Positions 44,378 to 53,312 of a DNA stretch of 64,000 nt are shown here, piece by piece. The stretch comes from Caulobacter sp. (GTDB lineage: Bacteria; Pseudomonadota; Alphaproteobacteria; Caulobacterales; Caulobacteraceae), in contig JARWZW010000056.1 of assembly GCA_029866155.1 (NCBI GenBank), positions 39,884-103,883 on the forward strand. Direction: 5' to 3'. The notes under the pieces were generated by a model that worked only from the letters and a program-made list of their open reading frames with translations, made no database searches and was not told where the DNA came from. Positions within the stretch are counted from its first letter, which is position 1. Each line of letters begins with the position of its first letter. A program made the translations under genes and the position numbers.

Positions 44378-46228
44378 ATGCGATTTCTCCGCCTCGACGA
44401 CGCTCCTCTCGCCGTCAAGATCGGCCTGGCGCCGCTTATCGGTTTCCTCGCCCTGGCCCTGGTGGCCGGAGGCTCGGCCTGGATGAACTTCAACCAGCGC
44501 GCCGTTCTGGAAGATGTCGTCAAGCGCGACGTTCCGGCCAGTCTGAGACTGGCCCAGATTTCCCAGCGAATTCGCTCGTCCAATGGCGAGCTCTACCTTC
44601 TTCTGACCCGGCAGGCGGCCGGGATCGAGACAGCCTCCATTCCTGGGCGGGCGGCAGAGCTCGGCGACGAGATCCAGGCCATCCAGGTCGAGGTCGACCA
44701 GGTCATCGCCGCCGCATCCACGGACGCCGAACGGGCGCCGCTCAAGGCCCTGCGCAAGGAACTGGCCGGCTATAACGACGCCGTCGGGGTGGTCGTGTCG
44801 ATGCTGGAAGTCGATTTCAACACGGCGGCGCAGTTCAGCGTGCCCTTCGAACAGGCCTATCTGTCCATGAACAGCGTTCTGGACAAGGCGGTCGAAACCA
44901 GCCGCACATCCTCCCTGGCCCGGGCCGAGGCCTCGGTCGCCCAGGCCAAGACGATCGGCGCCGTCGCCACCGTGCTGGTGATCCTGGCCCTGGCCGGCGT
45001 GGCCGGCGTGGCGGTCCTGCTGGTCTTCAGCACCCGCAGGGCGGTGATCCGCATCGCCGCCGCCACCGAGCATCTGGCCGGCGGCGACAACAATGTCGAT
45101 CTTGACCGGCTCAGGCGCGGCGACGAGCTGGGGGCCATCGTCCGGTCCCTGGTAGTGTTCCGAGACAACCAGGTCAGGCTGGCCGAGCTCAACCGCCGTG
45201 CACAGGCCCAGACCGCTGAACAGGCCGAGGTCCGCGCCTCCGAGGAGGCCTCCCGGGCCGCCACCAGCCGTGAACAGGCCCAGGTGGTCAAGGACCTGGC
45301 CGAGGGCCTGAACCGCCTGACCAACGGCGACCTGACCTACCGCCTCGAGACCCCCTTCGCCCCGGTCTATGAAAGCCTGCGGGCCGACTTCAATGCGACG
45401 GTCATCCAGCTGGCCGACATCATCAGCAGCATTTCCAGCCGGGCCGTGACCATCGAGTCGGTCTCGCACGAGACCAGTTCCGCCGCCGATGACCTGTCGC
45501 GCCGCACCGAGCTCCAGGCCGTCAGCCTGCAGCAGACCGCAGCATCCCTGGAGGAGATCTCCGCCGCCGCCGCCCGGGCCGCCGAGGGCGCGGGCCAGGC
45601 TGACAAGGTTGTCGCCGAGACCGGGGCCGACGCCCGGGGATCGGGCGAGGTGGTCCGCCGGGCCGTCGCCGCCATGGCCAGTATCGAGGAAGGCTCGCGG
45701 CACGTCACCCAGATCATCGGGGTGATTGACGAGATCGCCTTCCAGACCAACCTGCTGGCCCTGAACGCCGGGGTCGAGGCGGCTCGCGCCGGGGACGCCG
45801 GCCGGGGCTTCGCCGTGGTCGCCCAGGAGGTCCGGGCCCTGGCCCAGCGCTCGGCTGACGCCGCCAAGCAGATCAAGCATCTGATCGCCACCTCGGGTGA
45901 GCAGATCGCTTCGGGCGTGTCCCTGGTGGGCGAGGCCGGCGCGGCCCTCGACCGGATCGTGTCGCGGGTTGCCGAGGTCACCAGCCTGATGTCGGAAATC
46001 AGCGGATCGGTGCGGGAACAGTCCACCGGCCTGCGCGAGGTGGCCCAGACCGCCAACCGCATGGACCAGATGACCCAGCAGAACGCCGCCATGGTCGAGG
46101 AATCCACGGCCGCCTCCCATGTCATGCGCCAGGAAGCCCAACAGCTGGGCGAACTGATCCGCCGCTTCCGGATCGACACGGCCCAGTCCGGCGAGACGTC
46201 GTCTATGCGCCGCCGCATGGCCGGCTAG
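44378..46228 (+). CDS. Methyl-accepting chemotaxis protein
   Basis: A 616-residue chemoreceptor. An N-terminal helix ([21 protein letters not shown], about 14-34), a periplasmic four-helix-bundle sensor (35-190), a second helix ([26 protein letters not shown], about 192-217), HAMP units and a long coiled-coil signalling domain follow. The hairpin tip is near [35 protein letters not shown]. No CheR-binding pentapeptide ends the protein. It signals to CheA/CheW; ligand unknown. It precedes a CYP153-type P450, which may only be chance. Confidence 0.95.
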   Translation: MRFLRLDDAPLAVKIGLAPLIGFLALALVAGGSAWMNFNQRAVLEDVVKRDVPASLRLAQISQRIRSSNGELYLLLTRQAAGIETASIPGRAAELGDEIQAIQVEVDQVIAAASTDAERAPLKALRKELAGYNDAVGVVVSMLEVDFNTAAQFSVPFEQAYLSMNSVLDKAVETSRTSSLARAEASVAQAKTIGAVATVLVILALAGVAGVAVLLVFSTRRAVIRIAAATEHLAGGDNNVDLDRLRRGDELGAIVRSLVVFRDNQVRLAELNRRAQAQTAEQAEVRASEEASRAATSREQAQVVKDLAEGLNRLTNGDLTYRLETPFAPVYESLRADFNATVIQLADIISSISSRAVTIESVSHETSSAADDLSRRTELQAVSLQQTAASLEEISAAAARAAEGAGQADKVVAETGADARGSGEVVRRAVAAMASIEEGSRHVTQIIGVIDEIAFQTNLLALNAGVEAARAGDAGRGFAVVAQEVRALAQRSADAAKQIKHLIATSGEQIASGVSLVGEAGAALDRIVSRVAEVTSLMSEISGSVREQSTGLREVAQTANRMDQMTQQNAAMVEESTAASHVMRQEAQQLGELIRRFRIDTAQSGETSSMRRRMAG

Positions 46229-46396
46229 CACCGGCGGTCTGGCTCGGCCTGCTCGACCCAGATTGAGGATTATCGGCTGGCATCAAGCATTTCCCGGTCG
46301 AATCGGCTGGGAAATGCGCCAATTCCTCTCCTTGCGCGTGACAAGGCCGCCGTTCCATGGCCCTATGTGAACAGTGACAAGATAGAGGAGATCGTC

Positions 46397-47650
46397 ATGG
46401 CCGATGGAGCGTTCGACAAGCTGGAAACCGCCCGGGCGGAAGCCTGGTCCACCCCGCTGGAACTGATCAACCCCCTCGAGCCGGCCCGTTTCCAGGACAA
46501 TACCTTCTGGCCCTTCTTCGAGCGGCTGCGGCAGGAGGATCCGGTCCACTACACCGCCGAGAGCGAAGTGGGCCCCTATTGGTCGATCACCCGGTTCGAG
46601 GACATCGTCGCCGTCGACACCAACCACAAGGTCTTTTCCAGCGAGGGCGCCATCACCGCCCGTGACCCGGACGCAGACTTCACGCTGCCCATGTTCATCG
46701 CCATGGACCAGCCCAAGCACGACGTGCAGCGCAAGACCGTCAGCCCCATCGTCGGCCCGGCCAATCTGATGAAGCTGGAAGGCCTGATCCGCGAGAGGGC
46801 CGCCGCCCTGCTGGACAGCCTGCCGATCGGCGAGGAATTCGACTGGGTCGACCGCATCTCCATCGAGCTGACGACGCAGATGCTGGCCACCCTGTTCGAT
46901 TTCCCCTGGGAAGACCGCCGCAAGCTGACCCGCTGGTCCGACGTCGCCACCGCCATGCCGGGCAAGGGCATCGTCGAGACCGAGGAAGAAGGCCGGGCCG
47001 AACTTCTGGAATGCCTGGGCTATTTCACCCGCCTTTGGAACGAGCGGGTCAATGCCGAGCCGGCCGGCGACCTGATCTCGATGCTGGCCCATGGCGAGGC
47101 GACCCGCAACATGGACCCCATGGAGTATCTGGGGAACATCATCCTGTTGATCGTGGGCGGCAACGACACCACACGCAACAGCATCACCGGCGGACTTCTG
47201 GCCCTGAACCAGAACCCCGAGCAGTATGACAAGCTGCTGGCCAATCCCGAGCTCATCCCCTCGATGGTCTCGGAAATCATCCGCTGGCAGACGCCGCTGG
47301 CCTATATGCGCCGCACGGCGCTGGAGGATGTCGAACTGGGTGGCAAGACCATCCGCAAGGGCGACAAGGTCATCATGTGGTATGTCTCGGGCAACCGCGA
47401 CGAGACGGTGATCGAAAACCCCGACGCCTTCATCATTGACCGAGAGCGGCCCCGCCATCACCTGTCCTTCGGCTTCGGCATCCACCGCTGCGTCGGCAAC
47501 CGCCTGGCCGAGATGCAGCTGCGGATCGTCTGGGAAGAGATCCTCAAGCGCTTCCCCCGCATCAATGTCGTCTCCGAGCCGAGCCGGGTCCATTCCAGCT
47601 TCGTCAAGGGCTATGACCACATGCGGGTCGTGATCCCGGCCAAGTACTGA
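46397..47650 (+). CDS. Cytochrome P450, CYP153-like alkane hydroxylase
   Basis: A 417-residue P450. The heme ligand is Cys365 in FGFGIHRCVG; the oxygen-activating I-helix is GGNDTTR (254-260), and EIIR (293-296) is the ExxR motif. HGEATRNMDPMEYLGNI, RTALEDVELGGKTIRKGD and HSSFVKGYDHM closely follow CYP153 sequences, which hydroxylate medium-chain n-alkanes and related terminal methyl groups. GAGGAG lies 7 bases before this ATG (a GTG 30 bases upstream is less likely). The ferredoxin and reductase partners usually nearby are absent. Confidence 0.88.
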   Translation: MADGAFDKLETARAEAWSTPLELINPLEPARFQDNTFWPFFERLRQEDPVHYTAESEVGPYWSITRFEDIVAVDTNHKVFSSEGAITARDPDADFTLPMFIAMDQPKHDVQRKTVSPIVGPANLMKLEGLIRERAAALLDSLPIGEEFDWVDRISIELTTQMLATLFDFPWEDRRKLTRWSDVATAMPGKGIVETEEEGRAELLECLGYFTRLWNERVNAEPAGDLISMLAHGEATRNMDPMEYLGNIILLIVGGNDTTRNSITGGLLALNQNPEQYDKLLANPELIPSMVSEIIRWQTPLAYMRRTALEDVELGGKTIRKGDKVIMWYVSGNRDETVIENPDAFIIDRERPRHHLSFGFGIHRCVGNRLAEMQLRIVWEEILKRFPRINVVSEPSRVHSSFVKGYDHMRVVIPAKY

Positions 47651-47680
47651 GATCTGTCTCGAGGGGGCGGCCTGCAGTCT

Positions 47681-47792
47681 GCGTGCTTCGACACGCGGCC
47701 TGCGGCCGCTACTCAGCATGACGAAGTTTTTGAAAATCAACGATTTTCGTCATCCTGAGTAGCCTGCGCAGCAGGCGTGTCGAAGGACGCAC
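47681..47792. repeat. GCTTCGACACGC-family repeat, full copy
   Basis: Left unit with stem GCGGCC-TGC-GGCCGC, an AT-rich spacer (TGAAAATCAACGATTTT) and right unit CGTCATCCTGAGTAGC with stem GCCTGC-GCA-GCAGGC. The whole is an imperfect 112-bp palindrome in the gap (239 bases) between the P450 and the glutathione transferase. Confidence 0.85.
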
Positions 47793-47889
47793 GCAGGCTT
47801 CTGTCTGAATCCCGCTGGCCGGGGGATGACATCGCAGGCCGGCTCCCCATGTCTGCAACAGTGATGGATGCAGACCAAGGCGCGCGACG

Positions 47890-48525
47890 ATGATCACCCT
47901 TTACACCTGGACCACCCCCAACGGCCGCAAGGTCTCCATCCTGCTGGAAGAGCTGGGCCTGGCCTATGAGGTCAAGCCGATCAACATCGGCAAGGGCGAA
48001 CAGTTCAGCCCCGAGTTCGTCGCCGTTTCCGCCAACAGCAAGATCCCCGCCATTGTCGATGACGCGGCTCCCGGCGGGCCGCTGGCCATCTTCGAGAGCG
48101 CGGCCATCCTCACCTATCTGGCCGACACCCATGGCGGTTTCCTGGCCAGGGAAGGCCCTGCCCGCTGGAAGGCCCTGGAATGGCTGGCCTGGCAGGTCAG
48201 TGCGCTCGGACCCATCCTGGGCCAGCTGGGCTATTTCGTCGGCCGGGCCCCGGAAAAGCTGCCCCTGGCGATCGGACGATTCACCGAGGAGACCGAGCGG
48301 CTGCTGGGGGTCATGGACCGGCGGCTTGGCGAGGCCCCCTATCTGGCGGGCGACAACTATTCCATCGCCGACATCGCCGCCTATCCCTGGACCTCGGGCG
48401 CCTTCGGGATGCTGGCCCCGGTCCTCGGCGAGAAGCTGGCCGCCTTCGGCAATATCCGCCGCTGGCTGGACGTCGTCGGCGCCCGGCCCGCGGTCGTGAA
48501 GGGTATGGCGGTTCCGGCGGTGTGA
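47890..48525 (+). CDS. Glutathione S-transferase (YfcG/Nu-like)
   Basis: A 211-residue cytosolic GST. The N-terminal thioredoxin fold has TWTTPNGRKVSILLEELGLAYEV, with N-GRKVS replacing the classic catalytic Ser/Tyr (as in YfcG-type disulfide-bond reductases), and SANSKIPAIVDD (cis-Pro) and FESAAILTYLAD for glutathione binding. The helical C-terminal domain has YSIADIAAYPW. Tandem with the P450, suggesting work on reactive products of it, but the repeat between them argues for separate units. Confidence 0.9.
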   Translation: MITLYTWTTPNGRKVSILLEELGLAYEVKPINIGKGEQFSPEFVAVSANSKIPAIVDDAAPGGPLAIFESAAILTYLADTHGGFLAREGPARWKALEWLAWQVSALGPILGQLGYFVGRAPEKLPLAIGRFTEETERLLGVMDRRLGEAPYLAGDNYSIADIAAYPWTSGAFGMLAPVLGEKLAAFGNIRRWLDVVGARPAVVKGMAVPAV

Positions 48526-48702
48526 CGGGGCCCTGCTGCTGCGGCTTGATCCCTGCCCCCGGACGACAGCGCAGCCATCAGATCGTCCTCACCGCCGCCA
48601 GGGCCGCCGCAACCCGGGTGTCGCCTATTGCGAAGTTCCGGCCCCATATCCTGGCGGGCAAGGGGGCGGCGGAGCGCTGAGGGTGGATGCTGTTGGCCGC
48701 GT

Positions 48703-48813
48703 GTGTGCTTCGACACGCGGTCTGCGACCGCTACTCAGCATGACGAAGCATCTGAAATTTCACAATATTCGTCATCCTGAGTAGCCTGCGCAGCAGACGT
48801 GTCGAAGGACGCG
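48703..48813. repeat. GCTTCGACACGC-family repeat, full copy
   Basis: Left stem GCGGTC-TGC-GACCGC, AT-rich spacer (TCTGAAATTTCACAATATTC), right stem GCCTGC-GCA-GCAGAC. It occupies the 318-base gap between the convergent GST and trpS genes; the rest of the gap holds nothing recognisable. Confidence 0.85.
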
Positions 48814-48843
48814 GCCTGTGTCCGCTGCGTTTGCCGAGCGGCC

Positions 48844-49884
48844 CTATCCCCCGATGAACCCGACCTTCGACCGCACCTCCTTCAGGGTCACCTCGGCCAC
48901 CGCCCGGACCCGTTCTGCGCCGGCCATCAGGATGCGGTCGATTTCGCCCGGGTCGCCCAGATAGCCCCGCATGGCGGCGCTGACCGGCGACAGGGCCGAG
49001 ACGGCGAGATCCGCCAGGGCCGGCTTGAAGGCGCCAAAGCCCTGGCCGGCGTAACGGGCCAGGACCTCGGCCTTGGTCTCCCCCGCCAGGGCGGCGAAGA
49101 TGCCCACCAGATTGTCGGCTTCCGGCCGGGCGGCCAGCGCCTCCAGGGTTTCCGGCAGCGGCTCTGGATCAGTGCGGGCCTTGCGGATCTTGGCGGCGAT
49201 GGCGTCGGCGTCATCGGTCAGGTTGATGCGGGACAGGTCTGACGGATCGGACTTGCTCATCTTGGCCTGGCCGTCGCGCAGGGACATGACCCGGGCGCCG
49301 GGACCCTGGGTCAGGGGCTCCGGCAGGGGGAAGAAGCCGGGGGCGTCGAAGTCGTGGTTGAACTTGGCGGCGATGTCGCGGGTCAGCTCCAGATGCTGCT
49401 TCTGGTCATCGCCCACCGGCACCTTGGTGGCCCGATAGATCAGGATGTCGGCCGCCTGGAGCACCGGATAGGTATAGAGGCCGACGCTGGAGCGTTCCTT
49501 GTGCTTGCCGCTCTTTTCCTTGAACTGGGTCATCCGGTCCAGCCAGCCCAACCGCGCCACGCAGTTGAAGATCCAGGCCAGCTCGGCATGTTCCCGCACC
49601 GCCGACTGGGGAAAGATCGCCGCCTTCTGCGGGTCCAGGCCCGAGGCCAGATAGGCCGCCGCGATCTCGCGGGTCTGGGCGGCCAGCTGGGCCGGCTCCT
49701 GCCAGACGGTGATGGCGTGCAGGTCGGCGACGAAGATGAAGGTCTCGACCTCATGCTGTAACCGGGCGAATTTCACCAGGGCGCCGAGATAGTTGCCCAG
49801 ATGCAGGGCGCCGGACGGCTGGACGCCGGACAGCACACGGTCGGGGCCGGCATAGACGGCGGGGGCTGGGGTCTGGTCGGTCAT
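48844..49884 (-). CDS. trpS: Tryptophanyl-tRNA synthetase
   Basis: A 346-residue class I synthetase. The HIGH-equivalent is in [17 protein letters not shown] (HLGN), and the KMSKS loop is [31 protein letters not shown] is the family's signature for tryptophanyl-adenylate formation. Length and ATG start are normal. Its promoter probably lies in the 179-base gap before modB. Usually follows murJ in related genomes, but not here. Confidence 0.95.
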   Translation of the reverse strand: MTDQTPAPAVYAGPDRVLSGVQPSGALHLGNYLGALVKFARLQHEVETFIFVADLHAITVWQEPAQLAAQTREIAAAYLASGLDPQKAAIFPQSAVREHAELAWIFNCVARLGWLDRMTQFKEKSGKHKERSSVGLYTYPVLQAADILIYRATKVPVGDDQKQHLELTRDIAAKFNHDFDAPGFFPLPEPLTQGPGARVMSLRDGQAKMSKSDPSDLSRINLTDDADAIAAKIRKARTDPEPLPETLEALAARPEADNLVGIFAALAGETKAEVLARYAGQGFGAFKPALADLAVSALSPVSAAMRGYLGDPGEIDRILMAGAERVRAVAEVTLKEVRSKVGFIGG

Positions 49885-50063
49885 GGGGATCCGGATTTTC
49901 AGAAGGGTCAGGTCGGATTGCGCGCCGGGCGGCTCTGCGCAGCAGTCGCGGCGCCGCGGGAGCGGTTTGTCAGGCGCGGCGCCATCGCGGGGACAGGATC
50001 AGGACCATGGCCGGGGACTTAAGGGAGCCAGGGACGAAGGGCAAGCCTTGCCGGGCTCACGGG

Positions 50064-50762
50064 TCAGCGCCGCAGGATCCGGCGGGTGACGGCGTCGGCC
50101 CCGGCCACGGCGGCGACGGCGATCACGGCGGCGACCAGGCAGAGGGCCGCAGCCCGCTGTTCGCCGCCTGGGCTCTGGACGGCCTGATAGATGGCGGCCG
50201 GCAGGGTCAGGCTTACTCCCGGAATGGCGGCGGCGAAGGTGATGGTGGCGCCGAACTCGCCCAGGGCCTTGGCGAATCCCAGGATCACCCCGGCGGCGAT
50301 GCCGGGGGCGGAGAGCGGCAGGGTCACCTTCCAAAGCCGCCGCCAGGGGCCGGCGCCGAGGGTGCGGGCGGCCAGGTGAAGGTCGGGCGGCATGGTCTCC
50401 ATGGCCAGGCGGATGGGCCGGACGATCAGCGGAAAGGCCATGACCCCGGCCGCCAGGGCGGCGCCGGTCCAGTCAAAGGCCAGGACGATCCCGGCCTTGG
50501 CCAGGGGCGCGCCCAGCAGCCCCTGCCGGCCAAACAGCAGCAACAGGGCGTAGCCTGTGGCGACAGGCGGCATGACCAGGGGCAGGGTTGTCAGGGCGTC
50601 AAGGATCGAGCGGCCTGGAAACCGGCCCCGGGCCAGCAGCAGGGCCGTTGCAAAGGCCAGGGGCAGGGCGACAATCACCGCCGTTGCGGCCACCCTCAGG
50701 GAGAGCAGCACCACCTCCAGGTCGGCGGCGGTCAGGCCCGGGGTAGCGGCGCCTGGCGCCAT
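50064..50762 (-). CDS. modB: Molybdate ABC transporter permease
   Basis: A 232-residue inner-membrane permease with about five helices. LSLRVAATAVIVALPLAFATALLLARGRFPGR opens the family fold, PLVMPPVATGYALLLLFGRQG follows, and the ATPase-contacting EAA-like loop is AARTLGAGPWRRLWKVTLPLS. It imports molybdate with ModA and ModC. Neither is adjacent: modA is at 25 kb and modC is outside the window. GTGGAAAG precedes the ATG, and the siroheme-like gene ends 16 bases upstream. Confidence 0.88.
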   Translation of the reverse strand: MAPGAATPGLTAADLEVVLLSLRVAATAVIVALPLAFATALLLARGRFPGRSILDALTTLPLVMPPVATGYALLLLFGRQGLLGAPLAKAGIVLAFDWTGAALAAGVMAFPLIVRPIRLAMETMPPDLHLAARTLGAGPWRRLWKVTLPLSAPGIAAGVILGFAKALGEFGATITFAAAIPGVSLTLPAAIYQAVQSPGGEQRAAALCLVAAVIAVAAVAGADAVTRRILRR

Positions 50763-50778
50763 CAGCTTTCCACGCCCG

Positions 50779-51672
50779 TCAACTTCCGGGCGCCGCGAGC
50801 ATGACCTCGACGGCCACACCTTCGCCCGCCAGGGCCTTGAGGTCCTGCGGGTCGGGCGCCCGGGTGATGATCCGCACCACCTGACGCCCGGCCCGGGCCA
50901 GGGCCGCCAAGGCGGCCCCGGTCTGATTGTCCGGCGACATCCGGGCGGCGTCGCGGCGGGCCAGGGCCAGGATGGCGGGGTCTGTATCCGGATCAGCCAG
51001 GATCAGGTCGGCCTCGGCCAGCGCTCTGCTGGCCCTCAGGGTCAGGAGGTCGGCAGGGCCCCGCCCGGCGACAAAGGCCACCCGGCCGACCGGCTCGCCG
51101 CCGCGCTGGATGGCGGCCCGCAACAGGGTCTCTGCCCGGGCGAGATCCCCTTCCATGGCGGCCTTGGCGGCGTCGCCCGAGAGGATGCTGCGCAGGAAGG
51201 CGCGGCGGGCCACCAGGTCCGGAAAGGCCTCCCGCACTTCGCCCTGGAGGCGGCGCAACAGGACCGCCACCCGACCAGCGCCAGGCGGCATCCGCGCCTC
51301 GATGTCGTTGCGGAGCAGGGCGGCCAGCATGGGCGAGGCGCCGGTGGTGCCAACGGCGGCCACCACCGCGCCCCGGTCGATCACGGCTGGGGTGTTGAAG
51401 TCGCAGAGGCCGGGCTGGTCGACGACATTGACCAGACAGCCGGCGGCCTTGGCCGCGGCCCGGGCTGCCTGGACGAACAGTTCTTCTCCGGTGATGAAGG
51501 CCAGGAGCGCGCCGCTGTAGGAGCCCACCAGCCAGGCCTGTGGACCGTCCAGCCAGACCACCTCAGCCGGGGAGCCGTCGAACAGCCGGGCCTTGGCCTC
51601 TGCGGCCTCGCCCGATCCGGCGATGATCACCCGCCGGCCAGCCAGGGGGAAGAAGGCGGGAAAGGCGTCCAT
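50779..51672 (-). CDS. Shortened siroheme synthase-like protein (CysG N-terminal part plus SUMT fragment)
   Basis: A 297-residue protein. It starts FFPLAGRRVIIAGSGEAAEAKARLF, the NAD-binding precorrin-2 dehydrogenase/ferrochelatase domain of CysG, with NVVDQPGLCDFNTPAVIDRG and GTTGASPMLAALLRNDIEA (about residues 85-130). From residue 195, VAFVAGRGPADLLTLRASRALAEADLILAD resembles only the first quarter of the uroporphyrinogen methyltransferase domain, and the protein stops about 100 residues later (full CysG has about 460). Possibly a bifunctional oxidase/chelatase with a degenerate tail. Upstream of modB on the same strand. Confidence 0.8.
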   Translation of the reverse strand: MDAFPAFFPLAGRRVIIAGSGEAAEAKARLFDGSPAEVVWLDGPQAWLVGSYSGALLAFITGEELFVQAARAAAKAAGCLVNVVDQPGLCDFNTPAVIDRGAVVAAVGTTGASPMLAALLRNDIEARMPPGAGRVAVLLRRLQGEVREAFPDLVARRAFLRSILSGDAAKAAMEGDLARAETLLRAAIQRGGEPVGRVAFVAGRGPADLLTLRASRALAEADLILADPDTDPAILALARRDAARMSPDNQTGAALAALARAGRQVVRIITRAPDPQDLKALAGEGVAVEVMLAAPGS

Positions 51673-52092
51673 CTAGCCGGCCCGGCAGTTCTGGTAGGGA
51701 CCGCCCGGAAAGCCGCTGAGCAGGGCGGCGTCGCCCTTGCCCCAGATCTCGAACACTCCGTCGCTGTAGCGGGCGCCGGAGGCGGACGGCGCCGGCGGCA
51801 GGATCTTGCTGATCCCCCCGGCGGTCACCCGCACCCGGTCGCCGGCCAGACCCCAGGCGGCGGAGAACCGGCGGCCTGCCGAACAGCGATAGGGGATGGC
51901 GGCCAGGCTCGCCCCGGGCGCCGGATCTGGCGCCGTGCGGACCGGAGGACGGGGCGGGACGGGGCGCTCGGGCGGCGGTCTGGGCGCGTCAGCCGGCGGC
52001 GGCGGCCCGACAGGCTTGCTGCCGGTTCCAAGGCTGGCGCAGGCCGCCAGGGGCAGCATCAGCAGGGCCAGGGGAATCAGGCGGCGGGTCAT
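51673..52092 (-). CDS. MliC-family lysozyme-inhibitor-like lipoprotein
   Basis: A 139-residue lipoprotein with a signal peptide ending LMLPLAAC. A Pro-rich linker (residues 25-60) leads to a small beta domain with IPYRCSAGRRFSAAW and ARYSDGVFEIWGKGDAALL, then PYQNCRAG. The paired Cys and Y-C---R--SA pattern match MliC/PliC inhibitors of C-type lysozyme. It ends at the start of the siroheme-like gene. Sub-family call by pattern only. Confidence 0.72.
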   Translation of the reverse strand: MTRRLIPLALLMLPLAACASLGTGSKPVGPPPPADAPRPPPERPVPPRPPVRTAPDPAPGASLAAIPYRCSAGRRFSAAWGLAGDRVRVTAGGISKILPPAPSASGARYSDGVFEIWGKGDAALLSGFPGGPYQNCRAG

Positions 52093-52120
52093 GGTCAGGT
52101 CCGGAGGCGCGCGCGCCGTA

Positions 52121-52480
52121 TCAGCGCTGGGTCTTCAGATAGCCGATCAGGGCGGCCCGGGCCTTGGGATCCGCCACACGGTTGAACATCTTCCCGCCGG
52201 GGGCGAAGGTTGCGGGCGCCGTCAGATAGGCGTCCAGGCTGGCCTCGGTCCAGGTTCCGCCCTTGGCGACCAGGGCCTTGGAATAGAGATAGCCCGGCGA
52301 TCCGCCCAGCCTGCGCCCGACCACGCCCTTGAGGCTGGGGCCGGCCGGGCTGTTGGCGGGGGTCAGGGTATGGCAGGACTTGCACTGGCTGTTGTACAGG
52401 GCCGCGCCATCCTGGGCCAGAGCCGGCGCGGCTGTCAGGGCGAGCGTGAGCGCGGCGATGGCGAGGGACAGGGTCCGCAT
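52121..52480 (-). CDS. Class I cytochrome c (periplasmic)
   Basis: A 119-residue exported cytochrome. The signal peptide ends APALAQ (residue 23). Heme is bound at CKSCH (Cys33, Cys36, His37), with Met98 in GGKMFNRV as the axial ligand. The size and GPSLKGVVGRRLG segment fit cytochrome c2/c550 electron carriers. First in the run with the MliC-like and siroheme-like genes on the minus strand, 28 bases apart. Confidence 0.9.
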   Translation of the reverse strand: MRTLSLAIAALTLALTAAPALAQDGAALYNSQCKSCHTLTPANSPAGPSLKGVVGRRLGGSPGYLYSKALVAKGGTWTEASLDAYLTAPATFAPGGKMFNRVADPKARAALIGYLKTQR

Positions 52481-52568
52481 GGTCGTCTCCTTTGGCTGGA
52501 TGGCCCCAACCTAGAGCAGCTTGGCGCCGCTGCGAAGCGGCTGCGGCATCTTCACTCCTTCCAATCAG

Positions 52569-52694
52569 CGTCGTCCCGGACGGCCCGAAAGGACGATCCG
52601 GGATCCAGGGGGCGGTCCGCTCCGTCGTCGCTGCCCGTTCAGCACTCTCGCAACCCTGGGCCCCGGCTCTCCGCTCCGCTGCGGCCGGGGTGAC
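52569..52694. repeat. GTCGTCCCGGA-type intergenic repeat
   Basis: A 126-bp element beginning GTCGTCCCGGACGGCCCG and ending CCGCTCCGCTGCGGCCGGGGTGACG, with internal GATCCGGGATCCAGG. Ends are imperfect inverted repeats. It lies in the 312-base gap between cytochrome c and the small zinc-motif protein, which has no gene. General knowledge: similar units are common in alphaproteobacteria. Confidence 0.6.
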
Positions 52695-52729
52695 GGTGTT
52701 GGTGAGGGCATCACTTGCCGGCCGGCTGC

Positions 52730-52772
52730 CTCCTTCGACACGCGCCTTTCAGGGGCTACTCAGGATGACGAA
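52730..52772. repeat. GCTTCGACACGC-family half unit
   Basis: CCTTCGACACGCGCCTTTCAGG followed by GGCTACTCAGGATGACGAAG: a single left unit without its partner, just downstream of the element at 52569. Confidence 0.7.
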
Positions 52773-52793
52773 GACGGAGGGACGGGGCTGCCC

Positions 52794-53081
52794 TCAGCGA
52801 GTCGTTTCCTTCTCTTTTTCCTTCTCCTTCGGCGCAGTCTCCTTGCGTGTCCGGGTCTGGGCCTTGGGTTTTGGCAGGAGGCGGAAGCGGGACTGGCACC
52901 AGGCGAAGTCGATCCCCACATCGATCAGGGCGTCGGACCGCCCGCAGGGGCAGGCGAAATCCATGACATCCCAGACCCGATAGGTCTCTCCGGCCTGGAG
53001 AGGCACAGGGGCGCCGGTGACATGGTTGGGAGAGGCATTGACGCAGAGAACCAGGTCGTCAGGCCCGATAGTGTCGCTCAT
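52794..53081 (-). CDS. Hypothetical protein with a CPCG motif
   Basis: A 95-residue protein with LVLCVNASPNHVTG, PVPLQAGETYRVWDVM and ACPCGRSDALIDVG, and a final FAWCQSRFRLLPK. The Cys pairs (CPC, then distant Cys) suggest metal or disulfide use. The last 20 residues are a Lys/Glu/Thr-rich tail. Family not recognised. The ATG in AMSDTIGPDD was chosen over an upstream GTG-like extension that crosses a repeat region. Uncertain biology, but the frame is well conserved in style and of normal codon use. Confidence 0.6.
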   Translation of the reverse strand: MSDTIGPDDLVLCVNASPNHVTGAPVPLQAGETYRVWDVMDFACPCGRSDALIDVGIDFAWCQSRFRLLPKPKAQTRTRKETAPKEKEKEKETTR

Positions 53082-53191
53082 GGCGTTGTTCCAGTGATCT
53101 TGCCAAAGAATAGTGCCTGCCCGGCAAGGAGCAAGGACAGACCGTCCGGAGGCCCCGGGACCTGCAGGGATGACCCCGCTCAAGGCTGAGA

Positions 53192-53312
53192 GTCTTCGCC
53201 AGTCCGGGGAGCGGTCGCAGACCGCAGGGCCGTTTCAGCGGGGTGATCAACAGGCAGACGGCTGGCTGCGGGCTTCGGCAGGCCGGCTGCGCAGGCGACC
53301 CAGCGTGACGAG
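53192..53312. repeat. GCTTCGACACGC-family repeat, degraded copy
   Basis: GTCTTCGCCAGTCCGGGGAGCGGTCGCAGACCGC and, 50 bases on, GGGCTTCGGCAGGCC, GGCTGCGCAGGC and CAGCGTGACGAGG show both units with many substitutions. The 424-base gap 53082-53505 otherwise holds an AT-rich strip near 53350-53400 that could carry the promoter of the next small gene. Confidence 0.55.

Noticed and set aside
44366..46231. A 621-residue open frame antisense to the chemoreceptor
   Set aside because: Gly/His/Asp-rich composition typical of the complementary frame in GC-rich DNA; the chemoreceptor on the plus strand is certain.
46283..47740. A 485-residue open frame antisense to the P450
   Set aside because: Overlaps the P450 and a repeat copy completely; no domain visible.
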